Notes: generated by a model from the sequence alone, not told the origin. Shown: positions 43,124-52,260, counted from the first letter of the stretch. The stretch: DNA of 60,545 nucleotides from Syntrophobacteraceae bacterium (GCA_025454175.1 JALOOX010000037.1:1-60545), one strand, 5' to 3'. A program made the numbers and translations.

Positions 43124-44470
43124 ATGGCGGAAATCGCCCCTTTAAAAGGGTTGCGGTATAACCCCGAACGAATTCCCAACCTGAGCCAGGTCGTCATCCC
43201 GCCTTATGATGTGATCTCCGCTCAGGAGCAGGAGTTGTTTTATGGGTGTAATCCATACAATATGATCCGCCTGGAGCTCGGAAAATCAACCCCCGAGGAC
43301 TCCGGTGCCTCCAATCCGCACACCCGGGCCGCAGCCTATCTGAAGGAGTGGCAAAGAACTGAAATCCTCATTCGTGACGACAGGCCGGCGCTCTATTATT
43401 ATGAGCTGGACTTCAAGGGGGCGGGGGGACTTCAGGAAACCCGGTGCGGCTTCGTCTGCCTGCTGCGGCTCGAGACCTTTGATTCCGGGGGAGTTCGACC
43501 ACACGAGCGAACATTTCAGGCGGTCAAGGATGAGCGGTTGAAGCTGATGCTCGCCTGCAACGCCAATCTGAGTCCCGTGTTTGCCCTCTATTCGGATCCG
43601 CGCCAGTTGGTGGATCATACCCTGAAGGTCTCTCGTGAGCCTGAGCCCGTCATGGATTTCCGTGACAGGGAGGGCATGGAGCACAGGATCTGGAGGGTTC
43701 ATGACCAGCAGGCCCTGCAGACGGTTCAGACCCTGATGAAGAGCAAGGCTATCTTCATTGCCGATGGTCACCATCGCTATGAGACCGCGCTGAACTACCG
43801 GTCCATTCAGAGGGAGCGCCATCCGGGTGCCGGAGACCATGCTCCTTTTGAATACATCATGGTCTACCTTGCCAACATGAACCAGAGCGGTCTGACCATC
43901 CTGCCGACGCATCGGTTGCTCCGCCACCTGGGTGATTGGTCCCCCGACGCTTTTCTGCAGTCGGCGGCATCATTTTTCGAGGTCGAGTCCTTCGGGAATT
44001 CAGAAGCCGGCCGCACCGCATGGTCCAGGGCACTGGATGCCGCCGGAGCCTCCAGGCAGACGGCCATGGGCTTCTTCACCCGCCGCGCCCCGTCGGTGTT
44101 TCTTCTGAAGGCCAAAACGGAGGCCCTGCTGAGCCTTCTGGCCGAGAGCGGCATTCCCGAGGTCCTGCACGGTCTCGACGTCGTTGTGCTGGACCAGGTG
44201 CTTTTGAAGCATCTGCTGGCTCTCCCGGATACCTTTCTGGCAAATTCAGACAACATCCACTTCAAGCACAATCTCGATGAGGCGCTGAACGACGTGAGGT
44301 CGGGGCGCTACGATGCGGGCTTTTTCATCAACCCCACACGCATCGACCAGGTCCAGGAGGTGGCCAGCGCAGGGCTGATCATGCCTCATAAATCAACCTA
44401 TTTTTATCCCAAGGTTGGAAGCGGCATGGTCATTCATCCGATCGTGTCCGATGAGCGGATTGCCCCGTGA
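43124..44470 (+). CDS. DUF1015 family protein
   Basis: A 448-residue protein. ATG 43124 (AAGGA upstream) gives the canonical beginning MAEIAPLKGLRYN, followed by VVIPPYDVIS and YNMIRLELGK, hallmarks of DUF1015. Other conserved segments are RHHERTFQ-like RPHERTFQAVKDERLKLM, IADGHHRYETALNYR and the C-terminal KSTYFYPKVGSGMVIHP. Some DUF1015 members (SerK) are ADP-dependent serine kinases; this one cannot be assigned further. The frame extends upstream to 43019 but lacks similarity there. Confidence 0.92.
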   Translation: MAEIAPLKGLRYNPERIPNLSQVVIPPYDVISAQEQELFYGCNPYNMIRLELGKSTPEDSGASNPHTRAAAYLKEWQRTEILIRDDRPALYYYELDFKGAGGLQETRCGFVCLLRLETFDSGGVRPHERTFQAVKDERLKLMLACNANLSPVFALYSDPRQLVDHTLKVSREPEPVMDFRDREGMEHRIWRVHDQQALQTVQTLMKSKAIFIADGHHRYETALNYRSIQRERHPGAGDHAPFEYIMVYLANMNQSGLTILPTHRLLRHLGDWSPDAFLQSAASFFEVESFGNSEAGRTAWSRALDAAGASRQTAMGFFTRRAPSVFLLKAKTEALLSLLAESGIPEVLHGLDVVVLDQVLLKHLLALPDTFLANSDNIHFKHNLDEALNDVRSGRYDAGFFINPTRIDQVQEVASAGLIMPHKSTYFYPKVGSGMVIHPIVSDERIAP

Positions 44471-44551
44471 GATCACGGTGTGAAGCAGGAGCCCGAAGGG
44501 ATGCCGGCTCTGCGTCAGGTCGATGATACGGGGCCCGCGGTCCTGAATCGA

Positions 44552-44585
44552 TGGTGGAGGTCGGCGCCCCACCAGGGGCTTTTTC
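44552..44585 (+). terminator. Possible terminator after the DUF1015 gene
   Basis: TGGTGG (44552-44557) pairs with CCACCA (44569-44574); AGGGGC and then TTTTTCC follow. The short stem and offset T-run make this a weak intrinsic terminator candidate. Confidence 0.3.
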
Positions 44586-44603
44586 CTTTCTAAGGCACTG
44601 GAT

Positions 44604-45326
44604 TTGCTCACTCGAGATTCCCTCTTTTCCGGCAAGTTGTTGATCTATCAGGAGCAAAAGGGATATCGATTTTCCATCGATGCCGTTCTCCTGGCGGGGC
44701 TGGCCGCGGTGAGGCCGGGAGATCGGGTGGTGGAGCTGGGAAGCGGCTGCGGTGTTGTGCTCCTGATCCTTGCCTTTCGGGGGCTCGGCAAATCGCTGCT
44801 CGGGGTCGAGATTCAGCGGGACCTTTTCTCCCTCGCCGAGAGAAACGCCAGGGAGAATGGGCTCGAAGCGCGGCTCAGGTTCTTGCAGGCTGATTATCGC
44901 GCCGTCTCAGGGGCATTGCCGGCTCATGGCTTCGACCTGGTGCTCAGCAACCCGCCGTACAGGCGCCTTCGTTCGGGGAGGGTGAATCCCGACTCCCAAA
45001 GGGCCATTGCGAGACACGAGATTCTGACCACCCTTCCCGATCTCTTCGAGGCAGCGGATTACCTGTTGCCGGAAGGTGGGCGAATGGGAGTGATCTACCC
45101 GACGACAAGGCTCGAGTCGCTCGTGGTGGCTGCTCACGAAGCCGGTTTCCGTCCCAAGGAGCTCACGCTGATATTTTCGTATCCCGACAGCCCGGCAAGG
45201 CTGGTCTACATGCTTCTCACCAAGGGAGGGGGGGAGGGGCTCCATGTTTCCCCACCGTTTTTCATTTACGAGCGGCCTGGAGAGTATTCTGTCGACATGA
45301 AAGGGTTCTACGAGGCATGGGACTGA
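44604..45326 (+). CDS. tRNA1(Val) A37 N6-methyltransferase-like (TrmN6/YfiC family)
   Basis: A 240-residue SAM methyltransferase. The opening FSGKLLIYQEQKGYRFSIDAVLLAGLA is the YfiC/TrmN6 signature, motif I is VVELGSGCGVVLL, and the amino-methyltransferase motif IV is SNPPYRRL. These enzymes methylate A37 of tRNA1(Val). The start is a TTG at 44604 with AAGG upstream. It stands 71 bases ahead of an SDR gene on the same strand. Confidence 0.88.
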   Translation: MLTRDSLFSGKLLIYQEQKGYRFSIDAVLLAGLAAVRPGDRVVELGSGCGVVLLILAFRGLGKSLLGVEIQRDLFSLAERNARENGLEARLRFLQADYRAVSGALPAHGFDLVLSNPPYRRLRSGRVNPDSQRAIARHEILTTLPDLFEAADYLLPEGGRMGVIYPTTRLESLVVAAHEAGFRPKELTLIFSYPDSPARLVYMLLTKGGGEGLHVSPPFFIYERPGEYSVDMKGFYEAWD

Positions 45327-45397
45327 TCATGCGGATCGTGGCCGCCTTGCCTGGTATGGAGCCATGAACGATTCTGACCCGAGAGGAGGATGGACGG

Positions 45398-46189
45398 ATG
45401 GATTTGGGATTGATGGGAAAGGTGGCATTGATTGCGGGTGGAAGCCAGGGACTGGGCAAGGCCGTGGCCATGGAAATGGGCAGGGAAGGCGCCAGGATCG
45501 CGATCTGCGCTCTGGATGATCCCGAGCTTCCCGGGGCAGTGGAGGAGATCAAGGTCGCGACGGGCGGGGAAGTGATCGGCATCCCGGCCGATGTCACCAG
45601 CTCGGAGCAGGCCAGGGAGTTCGTCAGAAAGGGAATCGAGCACTACGGTACCGTGGATATTCTGGTGAACAACGCGGGGGGGCCGCCTTCGAAGACCTTC
45701 CTGGAAATCGACGACGATCTCTGGCTCTTCGGTGTTCGACTGAATCTCATGAGCACCATCATCATGACTCGCGAGGCGGTCCCCAAGATGATTGAAAAGC
45801 GGTGGGGGCGAGTCATCAACATGACGTCCATATCCGTGAAGCAGCCCATCGACGGCCTCATCCTGTCCAATACCGTCCGCTCCGGTGTCATCGGCATGGC
45901 GAAGACCCTCTCCAACGAGCTGGCCCCTTACAACATAACGGTCAACAACGTGTGCCCCGGCTACACCATGACCGAGAGGGTTCGCTCCCTCGCCGTCGTG
46001 ACCGCCGAAAAGGAGGGGACAACTCCTGAAGCCATCATCAGGCGCTGGGAGGCATCCGTGCCCATGGGACGGCTGGGAACACCCGAGGAATTCGCGGCCC
46101 TGGTCACCTTCCTGGCCTCGGAGCGCGCCAGTTACATCACCGGGGCTTCCATACAGATCGACGGGGGCTATTACAAAGGCATCATGTAG
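45398..46189 (+). CDS. SDR-family protein with substituted catalytic YxxxK
   Basis: A 263-residue Rossmann protein (FabG-like). The cofactor motif GGSQGLGKAVA and NNAGG are present, and the conserved active-site Ser is in MTSIS. But where classical SDRs have Y-x-x-x-K before AGV, this one has S-N-T-V-R-S-G-V, so both catalytic Tyr and Lys are replaced. The C-terminus (NVCPGYTMTERV, YITGASIQIDGG) is normal. GAGGAGG lies before the ATG. It precedes fabH by 57 bases. It might be a non-canonical reductase or a binding protein. Confidence 0.85.
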   Translation: MDLGLMGKVALIAGGSQGLGKAVAMEMGREGARIAICALDDPELPGAVEEIKVATGGEVIGIPADVTSSEQAREFVRKGIEHYGTVDILVNNAGGPPSKTFLEIDDDLWLFGVRLNLMSTIIMTREAVPKMIEKRWGRVINMTSISVKQPIDGLILSNTVRSGVIGMAKTLSNELAPYNITVNNVCPGYTMTERVRSLAVVTAEKEGTTPEAIIRRWEASVPMGRLGTPEEFAALVTFLASERASYITGASIQIDGGYYKGIM

Positions 46190-46190
46190 C

Positions 46191-46218
46191 ACCAGAAACC
46201 AGGAACCAGAAACCAGGA
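46191..46218. repeat. Tandem repeat of ACCAGAAACCAGGA (two copies)
   Basis: Two exact head-to-tail 14-base copies (46191-46204 and 46205-46218) in the gap between the SDR gene and fabH. They lie just upstream of the fabH Shine-Dalgarno sequence. Confidence 0.65.
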
Positions 46219-46246
46219 ACTTTTCGTAGCAGGCAGGAGGCAAGCC

Positions 46247-47245
46247 ATGCCGGATCGAACTGCTTACATACGCTCTGTCGGGCGCTTTGTGCCGGAAACG
46301 CGCCTGACCAATCAGGATCTCGAGAAAATGGTGGAAACGAGCGATGAGTGGATCCTGTCTCGCACGGGCATCCGCGAAAGGCGCATCCTGGATCCTGGGT
46401 TGGGCAACTCCTACATGGCTGTGAGGGCGGCTCGGGAATGCCTGGAAAGGGCAGGGGTCGGCGCCGAGGAGGTGGACGCCATCATTGTCGGAACCGTGAC
46501 TCCGGACATGTTCTTCCCGTCAACGGCCTGCCTCGTGCAAAAGGGGCTCGGCGCCACCCGGGCCTGGGGGTTCGATCTGTCGGCCGGATGCTCGGGCTTC
46601 GTGTTCTCTCTGACTACCGGCGCACAGATGATCGAGGCCGGCCGCTACCAAAAGGTGCTCGTCATCGGAAGCGATGTCATGAGCAGCATCATCGACTACC
46701 AGGACCGCAACACCTGCGTTCTCTTCGGTGATGGAGCCGGGGCCGTGCTGCTCGAGCCCTGCCCGGAGCCGGGGCATGGGATTCTGGATTTCATTCAGCA
46801 TGTGAGCGGGGCAGGCGGCGAATTCCTGCACATGAAAGCCGGGGGAAGCCTGAGGCCCGCCAGTCACGAGACCATTCAGAACCGTTGGCATTATGCTTAC
46901 CAGGAAGGCAGGCAGGTCTTCAAATTCGCCGTCACGGAAATGGCCAATGTCTCCGTCCAGATCCTCGAAAGAAACGGGCTGAAAGGGGAAGACATCGCGC
47001 TCTTCATCCCGCACCAGGCCAACCTCAGGATCATCGATGCCGCAGCCAGTCGAATGGGAATCGACATGAGCCGCGTCGTTATCAACATCGACCGGTACGC
47101 CAACACGACGGCCGGGACCATTCCCCTGTGCCTTTACGATGTGACGGTTGAGGATCGGAGGCTCAAGAAGGGCGATTATGTGGTGATGGCGGCCTTTGGG
47201 GCGGGCTTCACCTGGGGCAGCATTTTGCTTCGATGGTGGGAGTGA
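46247..47245 (+). CDS. fabH: Beta-ketoacyl-ACP synthase III
   Basis: A 332-residue condensing enzyme that starts fatty acid synthesis from acyl-CoA and malonyl-ACP. The catalytic triad is visible: Cys in DLSAGCSGF, His in FIPHQANLRI and Asn in RYANTTAG. RTGIRERRI near residue 40 is typical. AGGAGG precedes the ATG. Genomes of this group often have several FabH paralogues, so the acyl primer is not certain. It converges on porB. Confidence 0.93.
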   Translation: MPDRTAYIRSVGRFVPETRLTNQDLEKMVETSDEWILSRTGIRERRILDPGLGNSYMAVRAARECLERAGVGAEEVDAIIVGTVTPDMFFPSTACLVQKGLGATRAWGFDLSAGCSGFVFSLTTGAQMIEAGRYQKVLVIGSDVMSSIIDYQDRNTCVLFGDGAGAVLLEPCPEPGHGILDFIQHVSGAGGEFLHMKAGGSLRPASHETIQNRWHYAYQEGRQVFKFAVTEMANVSVQILERNGLKGEDIALFIPHQANLRIIDAAASRMGIDMSRVVINIDRYANTTAGTIPLCLYDVTVEDRRLKKGDYVVMAAFGAGFTWGSILLRWWE

Positions 47246-47280
47246 GATTCAGTGGAATCGAGGATTCTTTTACATGGAAA

Positions 47281-47317
47281 CCGCTCCCGTGACTCTGCGG
47301 GCAGGTTGCAGGAGCGG
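47281..47317. terminator. Hairpin between convergent fabH and porB
   Basis: CCGCTCC (47281-47287) and GGAGCGG (47311-47317) can pair around a 23-base loop in the 95-base convergent gap. It is a modest structure without a T-run, possibly a shared transcription stop. Confidence 0.3.
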
Positions 47318-47340
47318 CTCCCGTTCTTGTTTCCGACGCT

Positions 47341-48240
47341 TTAGAAGCCGGCACGCCGCATGAGCTGATCCCAGCGGTCGTCGACCTGCTTCTGGAAAGC
47401 GGCAATACCTTCCTCGCCCATCTTCTGGAAGCGGGATTGCGACGTGAGGTAGTCCTCGACGGAGCGCTTCCGACCGCTTCTCGCCATGTTGAGGCTCTTG
47501 CCCGTCAGACTGAATTCGCCGTCGTCCACCTCGTAGAGGACCACAATGCCGGCTTCCACGGCCATCCTGCCGAGCTTCACCGTGTCCTTGGTGGCGAAGC
47601 CCCAGCCGGGCGGACAGGGAATGGCCAGGTGGATGAAGCGAGTCCCCTTGACTTCCTTGGCGCGCACGAACTTGTTGTAAAGGTCCCCGGGATATGAGGA
47701 GCAGGTCGTCGCGAGATAGCGCGGGTGGTGAGCCTCCATGATCTGGATGAAATCCTTCTTGGGCTGTTCCTTGGGCATGACGGGGGTGGTTGTCGTCACG
47801 GCGCCCGAAGGGGTCGCGCTGGAGCGCTGGACCCCTGTGTTCATGTAGGCTTCATTGTCGTAACAGACATAGATGAAGTCGGTTTCGCGCTCGGCGGCTC
47901 CGCTCAGTGCCTGAATGCCCATGTCAAAGGTTCCCCCGTCGCCGGCCATGGCCAGAACGGTGAAGTCGCCGCGCCCAGTCGCTCGAAGCCCCGCCACAAG
48001 GCCGGACGCCGACGCCGCGGTGCTCGCGAACGTGTTGTTCACGGCATTGACGGCAATGGGAGTGCGTGGGTAGATGCCGTGCAGAACCGTGAGGCAGCAG
48101 GCCGGAAGGGTCACGATGGTTTTCGGACCCAGCGCTTTCAGAATGTAGCGGTAGGCGATGGGCAGTCCGCATCCGGCGCACGTTCGCGTTCCCGGCATGA
48201 TGTATTCTTGTTCGGGGAGATCCATGATCGCGGTTGACAT
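47341..48240 (-). CDS. porB: 2-oxoacid:ferredoxin oxidoreductase beta subunit (PorB type)
   Basis: A ~299-residue thiamine-diphosphate subunit. The Fe-S cysteine segment TCAGCGLPIAYRYI and a later LPACCLTVL, and the TPP-binding MAGDGGTFDMGIQ followed by YDNEAYMNTG, mark it as PorB. It oxidatively decarboxylates pyruvate or another 2-oxoacid to acyl-CoA with reduced ferredoxin. Starts at 48282, 48252 and 48240 are possible; 48240 is used because an AAAGGA lies upstream. It directly follows porA. The gamma and delta (ferredoxin) subunits are not next to it. Confidence 0.93.
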   Translation of the reverse strand: MSTAIMDLPEQEYIMPGTRTCAGCGLPIAYRYILKALGPKTIVTLPACCLTVLHGIYPRTPIAVNAVNNTFASTAASASGLVAGLRATGRGDFTVLAMAGDGGTFDMGIQALSGAAERETDFIYVCYDNEAYMNTGVQRSSATPSGAVTTTTPVMPKEQPKKDFIQIMEAHHPRYLATTCSSYPGDLYNKFVRAKEVKGTRFIHLAIPCPPGWGFATKDTVKLGRMAVEAGIVVLYEVDDGEFSLTGKSLNMARSGRKRSVEDYLTSQSRFQKMGEEGIAAFQKQVDDRWDQLMRRAGF

Positions 48241-48288
48241 AGGATTCGTCATTCCTTTCCATTCGGCCCCATCGGTCGTCATGCCATA

Positions 48289-49500
48289 TCAGATCCCGTA
48301 GCCATACCAGCGAGGCTTCTGCTGCCGGAGTCCGCTGGCGGCCTGCTTCAGCGTCTCGTGCGCGACCTCGAGCAAATCCCGAGGTTTAACGTCCTTACCT
48401 CCGAGGCCCAGAATGAAATTGGTCACCAGAGGCTGATGATGACCGTTGTGGGAGAAGAGGGCCGCCTTGAGCTCCGTCGCGAGCGCGCCTTCGTAACCAT
48501 AGCTGATGCTCTTTTCGAGAACAGCGATGGCCCCGGCCTTTTCCACGGCCTCCGCCAGCTGGCGAGCAGGAAACGGGCGAAAAACCCTGAGTCCCAGCAA
48601 TCCCGCCCGGATGCCTTCCTCTCGGAGAAGGTCCACGGTTTCACTGGCCTCGCTGGCGAGGGACCCCATGGTCAAAAAGAGGAATTCGGCGTCCTCGGTT
48701 TGATAGCGATAGAAGATATCCTCATAAGATCGCCCGAAGAGCTCGCCGAACTGTCTACCTGCTTCGGCCAGCACCGGAAATGCCTCCTCGAGAGTCTCCT
48801 GAAGCCGAAATCGAAATCCCATGTAGCTCGGACAGAGATCGCCCTCGCCATCCGGAAGGGGATCTCCCATCACCACCGGGTTGATGTTGACGGGCCGATC
48901 CGGGTCGATTGCATACGGAGAGGCGAAAGGTGGCAGGTACGCATCCACCAGGTTCTGGTCCGGAACCTCCACGGGCATCATCGTGTGTGAGAGCCGGAAG
49001 CCGTCGAAGCAGACCATGACGGGTACCAGGAGCTTTTCGGCCACCTGATAGGCCAGGATCACCTGGTCCATGACCTGCTGGTTGTTCATGCAATACATCT
49101 GCATCCAGCCTGTGTCCCGCTGGGAGATGGAGTCCTGCATGTCATTCAGTATCGTCCAGGGGGCCCCCACTCCTCGGTTGGTGACGGGCATGACAATGGG
49201 AAGTCTCGCCCCCGCCGCCCAGTGCAGCTGTTCGTGCATGTAGGCCAGGCCGTTGGCTGCCGTGGCGGTGAAGACCCTGGCGCCGACCAGCGACGCGGAG
49301 ATGCACACCCCCATGGCCGAATGCTCGCTTTCAACCCGCACGAATTCAGCCTGGAGCTCTTTCCGCTCCACATATTCCGAAAGCACTTCCGGTATCTTGG
49401 ACTGCGGTGTGATGGGATATGCGGCGATGACCTGCACGCGGCAAAGCTTGGCTGCCAGCGCCGCAGTCTGGTTACCTGTCAAAATGAGCGTTTCTGCCAC
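48289..49500 (-). CDS. porA: 2-oxoacid:ferredoxin oxidoreductase alpha subunit (PorA type)
   Basis: A 403-residue subunit beginning at GTG 49500 (VAETLILTGNQTAALAAKL), with GGAGAAAGGG upstream. The AAYPITPQSKIPE motif belongs to the pyrimidine-binding domain of the alpha subunit, and EHSAMGVCISASLVGARVFT supplies the glutamate region. The C-terminal transketolase-like domain (GLLGLRVFRPFPARQL) is present. Together with porB it forms the catalytic core. Substrate (pyruvate, 2-oxoisovalerate or other) is not fixed by the sequence. Confidence 0.93.
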   Translation of the reverse strand: MAETLILTGNQTAALAAKLCRVQVIAAYPITPQSKIPEVLSEYVERKELQAEFVRVESEHSAMGVCISASLVGARVFTATAANGLAYMHEQLHWAAGARLPIVMPVTNRGVGAPWTILNDMQDSISQRDTGWMQMYCMNNQQVMDQVILAYQVAEKLLVPVMVCFDGFRLSHTMMPVEVPDQNLVDAYLPPFASPYAIDPDRPVNINPVVMGDPLPDGEGDLCPSYMGFRFRLQETLEEAFPVLAEAGRQFGELFGRSYEDIFYRYQTEDAEFLFLTMGSLASEASETVDLLREEGIRAGLLGLRVFRPFPARQLAEAVEKAGAIAVLEKSISYGYEGALATELKAALFSHNGHHQPLVTNFILGLGGKDVKPRDLLEVAHETLKQAASGLRQQKPRWYGYGI

Positions 49501-49901
49501 GATCAAACGACCCTTTCTCCAATCGGCAAGATTCCCGCTACATAACAACGGCTCAGGGGATCCCGGCTAGGCTCGGCCACTCTGGAACCCTGGCCCCATC
49601 TGACCATTCTCAATGCAAAATAACTCATTATCGGGGAAATACCCATCCCCATAGTCATGCGGGATGAAGAAGTCAAACGAAAACAGGGGCCGGAGGCAGA
49701 GCCTCGCTCCCCCATTGAAGCGAGGGAGGAAAACCTTCAACTGATTCCGCAAGGCTCGCCATGGTCTTCGGAAACCCCTTCACGAAGGCATTGAGCGATA
49801 GGATGAGGAAGAAACCGGGGGTGTGCCGGGAATGAGCCATGGGGCCGCCCGAGGGCTTCCGTCTCTCCGAAGCTCGGAAACGGCCCCGCTCTCTTGACTC
49901 T
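49501..49901. other. Intergenic region upstream of porA
   Basis: 401 bases between porA and the PxxKW gene, both on the minus strand. Inverted stretches and a minus-strand frame at 49567-49752 occur, but none has a Shine-Dalgarno sequence or recognised homology. It presumably carries the porA promoter. Confidence 0.35.
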
Positions 49902-50189
49902 CTACTTCTTCTTGGAGCCTCTCTTGGACGCCTTCAACGGGTTGATCTTCCCCTGCGCCTGGGTAGCCGTTTCAAGTTTGACGTGGGTGGCGAAATTGCA
50001 GTGACTGGTCTTCCACTTCATGGTGGGATTCGGATAGCTTGTACAGTAGCGACCCGCAGCGACTTCCATGATCCGCTGACAGCCATCACACTGATCCACG
50101 ATGGGCAGGCAGGCCCCACCAGTATACCCACAGCCAGTCTTGGTCATAAAACCGCATTCGTTTCCCGGCTTTACGGTTGTGCAAATCAT
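49902..50189 (-). CDS. PxxKW-family cysteine-rich protein
   Basis: A 95-residue protein from ATG 50189, 8 bases after GAGGAGG. Eight cysteines lie in a compact region: MICTTV, NECGF, TGCGYTGGACLPI, QCDGCQRI, RYCTSYPNPTMKW and SHCN. PTMKW is the PxxKW motif of a small family I recall from Desulfobacterota. The C-terminus is Lys-rich (ASKRGSKKK). The cysteine pattern suggests metal or Fe-S binding. It has a strong-looking promoter of its own (50246-50273). Function unknown. Confidence 0.88.
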   Translation of the reverse strand: MICTTVKPGNECGFMTKTGCGYTGGACLPIVDQCDGCQRIMEVAAGRYCTSYPNPTMKWKTSHCNFATHVKLETATQAQGKINPLKASKRGSKKK

Positions 50190-50562
50190 CTCTGATACCT
50201 CCTCGAAGCCATCGTCGTTTAGCCCTCTGTGCTGAGATTGCGCGAATATTAACTGAGTTTTCCCAGGTGTCAAGATATGAACCGGATGCACTGCCAATTG
50301 GCTCACCGAGCGACGGCAGTCCCGCAAAGCTCGCATGGCATGGAGCTTGCTCGACGGTACCGCACAGGCTGCTCCCCATGCGCGGAGTACCTGAAAAACT
50401 GCTCAAGGAACCTTTGGCGCCGGTCGAAATGTGGGTTGTCAGCTTAAGCAGATGTCAAAACTCCGTCTCTCTTTGTCAGCCAATGGAATTTCGATGAATC
50501 TTTCCATCCCGCAAGCTGGTTTTGATGGTGCCGTCGCAATCGACAAGGTGAGGAAGCCATAA
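50190..50562. other. Intergenic region between PxxKW gene and pilB
   Basis: 373 bases between divergent genes. It holds the PxxKW promoter (listed separately). The pilB-side portion shows no clear sigma-70 hexamers and no sigma-54 GG/GC pair that I could find. No small gene was recognised. Confidence 0.4.
50246..50273 (-). promoter_or_regulatory. Sigma-70-type promoter of the PxxKW gene
   Basis: On the minus strand TTGACA (50273-50268) and TAATAT (50251-50246) are separated by 16 bases. The -35 is perfect and the -10 is close to consensus. The start codon at 50189 would have a leader of about 50 bases. Confidence 0.6.
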
Positions 50563-52260
50563 GTGTCAACGAAGAAGATCGGAGAGCTCTTACTCCAGGA
50601 AGGTTTGATCAGCCAGGAGCAACTCAGCCGGGCACTCGAGGATCAGAGCCAATCGGGAGAGCGAGTTGGAGCTGCGCTCATCAAACTGGGCTACATCGGC
50701 GAGGATGTGCTGGCTGAGTTCATCGCCAGGCAGTTTCACGTGCCCCAGGTCAATCTATCGAAGCTCACCATCCCGAGGGAAGTCATCACCATCATCCCCC
50801 TGGATATTTCCCAGAAGTACCAGGCGGTTCCCTTCGGCCTCATGGGGAACACCCTGAATGTCGCCATGGCGGATCCCGGCAATCTCTTCGTGGTGGACGA
50901 CATCCGCTTTCTCACCCGCAAGAGCATCCAGATCCATGTCGCTTCGGAAAGCATCATCAAGAAGACCATCGCTCAGTTTTACGCCGCCGATGAGAGCATT
51001 GACGACGTTCTGGGAATGCTTCGGGACGAAGTCGACGTCGATGTGGTCGAGGCGGCGGAGGACGTGGATCTCTCCTTTTTGGAGGATGCCGCCGAGCAGG
51101 CTCCGGTGGTCAAGCTGGTGAACCACGTCCTCATGGACGCCATTCGCAAGCAAGCCAGCGATATCCATGTCGAGCCCTACGAGAAAGCATTGCGCGTGCG
51201 TTTGCGCATCGACGGCGTTCTATATGAAACCATGAAGCCCCCCTATGCCCTGAAGAACGCACTGGTTTCCAGGCTCAAGATCATGAGCAGGCTTGACATC
51301 TCCGAGCGACGTCTGCCTCAGGACGGACGCATCAAGCTGAAGGCCAAGGGGCGAGAGATGGATTTTCGCGTATCCGTCCTGCCAACCCTGTTTGGCGAAA
51401 AAGTCGTCCTCCGTTTGCTCGACAAGTCCAACCTGCAGCTGGATATGACCAAGCTCGGCTTCGAAACCAATCAGTACAAGGACTTTCGAGAAGCCATCTA
51501 CTCACCTTACGGGATGGTCCTGGTCACGGGCCCCACGGGCAGCGGGAAGACAACGACTCTCTACAGCGCGCTGTCGGAGCTGAACAAGAGCAGCCAAAAC
51601 ATCTCCACCGTCGAGGACCCCGTCGAATTCAACCTGCATGGCATCAATCAGGTCAACATCCATGAAACCATCGGGCTCAACTTTGCCGCTGCCCTCCGCT
51701 CATTCCTTCGCCAGGACCCCGACATCATCATGCTGGGTGAGATCCGTGACTTCGAGACGGCCGAAGTCGCCATCAAGGCCGCGTTGACGGGGCACCTTGT
51801 ATTGAGCACCCTGCACACCAACGACGCCCCCAGCACCATCAACCGCATGCTCAACATGGGTGTGGAATCCTTTCTCGTTGCATCGGCGGTGAACCTGATC
51901 CTGGCCCAGCGACTGGTGCGCCGGGTTTGCTCGGAGTGCAAGATGGAAGAGGATACGCCGCCGGAAGTGCTGCTGGACCTGGGCGTGGCGGAAGATGAGC
52001 TGGGCACTTTCACGAATTATGTGGGGAGGGGCTGTCCGGTCTGCAACGGAACAGGCTATCGGGGCCGCGTGGCGCTCTACGAGGTGATGCCCATGCACGA
52101 GCAGATCAGGGAGCTCGTCCTGCTCGGTGCCTCCGCGGCGGAAATCAAGAAGGAGTCCATAAGACTCGGAATGCTCACCCTCCGCCGCAGCGGCATCAAC
52201 AAGATGATGCAGGGCGTGACGACGGTTGAAGAGGTCATCCGCGCCTCGGCAAAGGACTAG
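50563..52260 (+). CDS. pilB: Type IV pilus assembly ATPase PilB
   Basis: A 565-residue hexameric motor ATPase for pilus extension. An N-terminal MshEN/T2SSE_N domain (KKIGELLLQEGLISQEQL) is followed by the GspE core: QASDIHVEPYE, Walker A GPTGSGKTTT (about 322-331), Asp box STVEDPVEF, Walker B DIIMLGEIRD and His box GHLVLSTLHTN. A tetracysteine zinc site is present (CSEC, then CPVCNGTGYRG). The start is a GTG after GAGGAAG. pilC follows 56 bases downstream. Confidence 0.95.
   Translation: MSTKKIGELLLQEGLISQEQLSRALEDQSQSGERVGAALIKLGYIGEDVLAEFIARQFHVPQVNLSKLTIPREVITIIPLDISQKYQAVPFGLMGNTLNVAMADPGNLFVVDDIRFLTRKSIQIHVASESIIKKTIAQFYAADESIDDVLGMLRDEVDVDVVEAAEDVDLSFLEDAAEQAPVVKLVNHVLMDAIRKQASDIHVEPYEKALRVRLRIDGVLYETMKPPYALKNALVSRLKIMSRLDISERRLPQDGRIKLKAKGREMDFRVSVLPTLFGEKVVLRLLDKSNLQLDMTKLGFETNQYKDFREAIYSPYGMVLVTGPTGSGKTTTLYSALSELNKSSQNISTVEDPVEFNLHGINQVNIHETIGLNFAAALRSFLRQDPDIIMLGEIRDFETAEVAIKAALTGHLVLSTLHTNDAPSTINRMLNMGVESFLVASAVNLILAQRLVRRVCSECKMEEDTPPEVLLDLGVAEDELGTFTNYVGRGCPVCNGTGYRGRVALYEVMPMHEQIRELVLLGASAAEIKKESIRLGMLTLRRSGINKMMQGVTTVEEVIRASAKD

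Noticed and set aside
49567..49752. Minus-strand frame of 61 codons upstream of porA
   Set aside because: No Shine-Dalgarno sequence and no recognised homology; noted only because its aromatic-rich translation is unusual.
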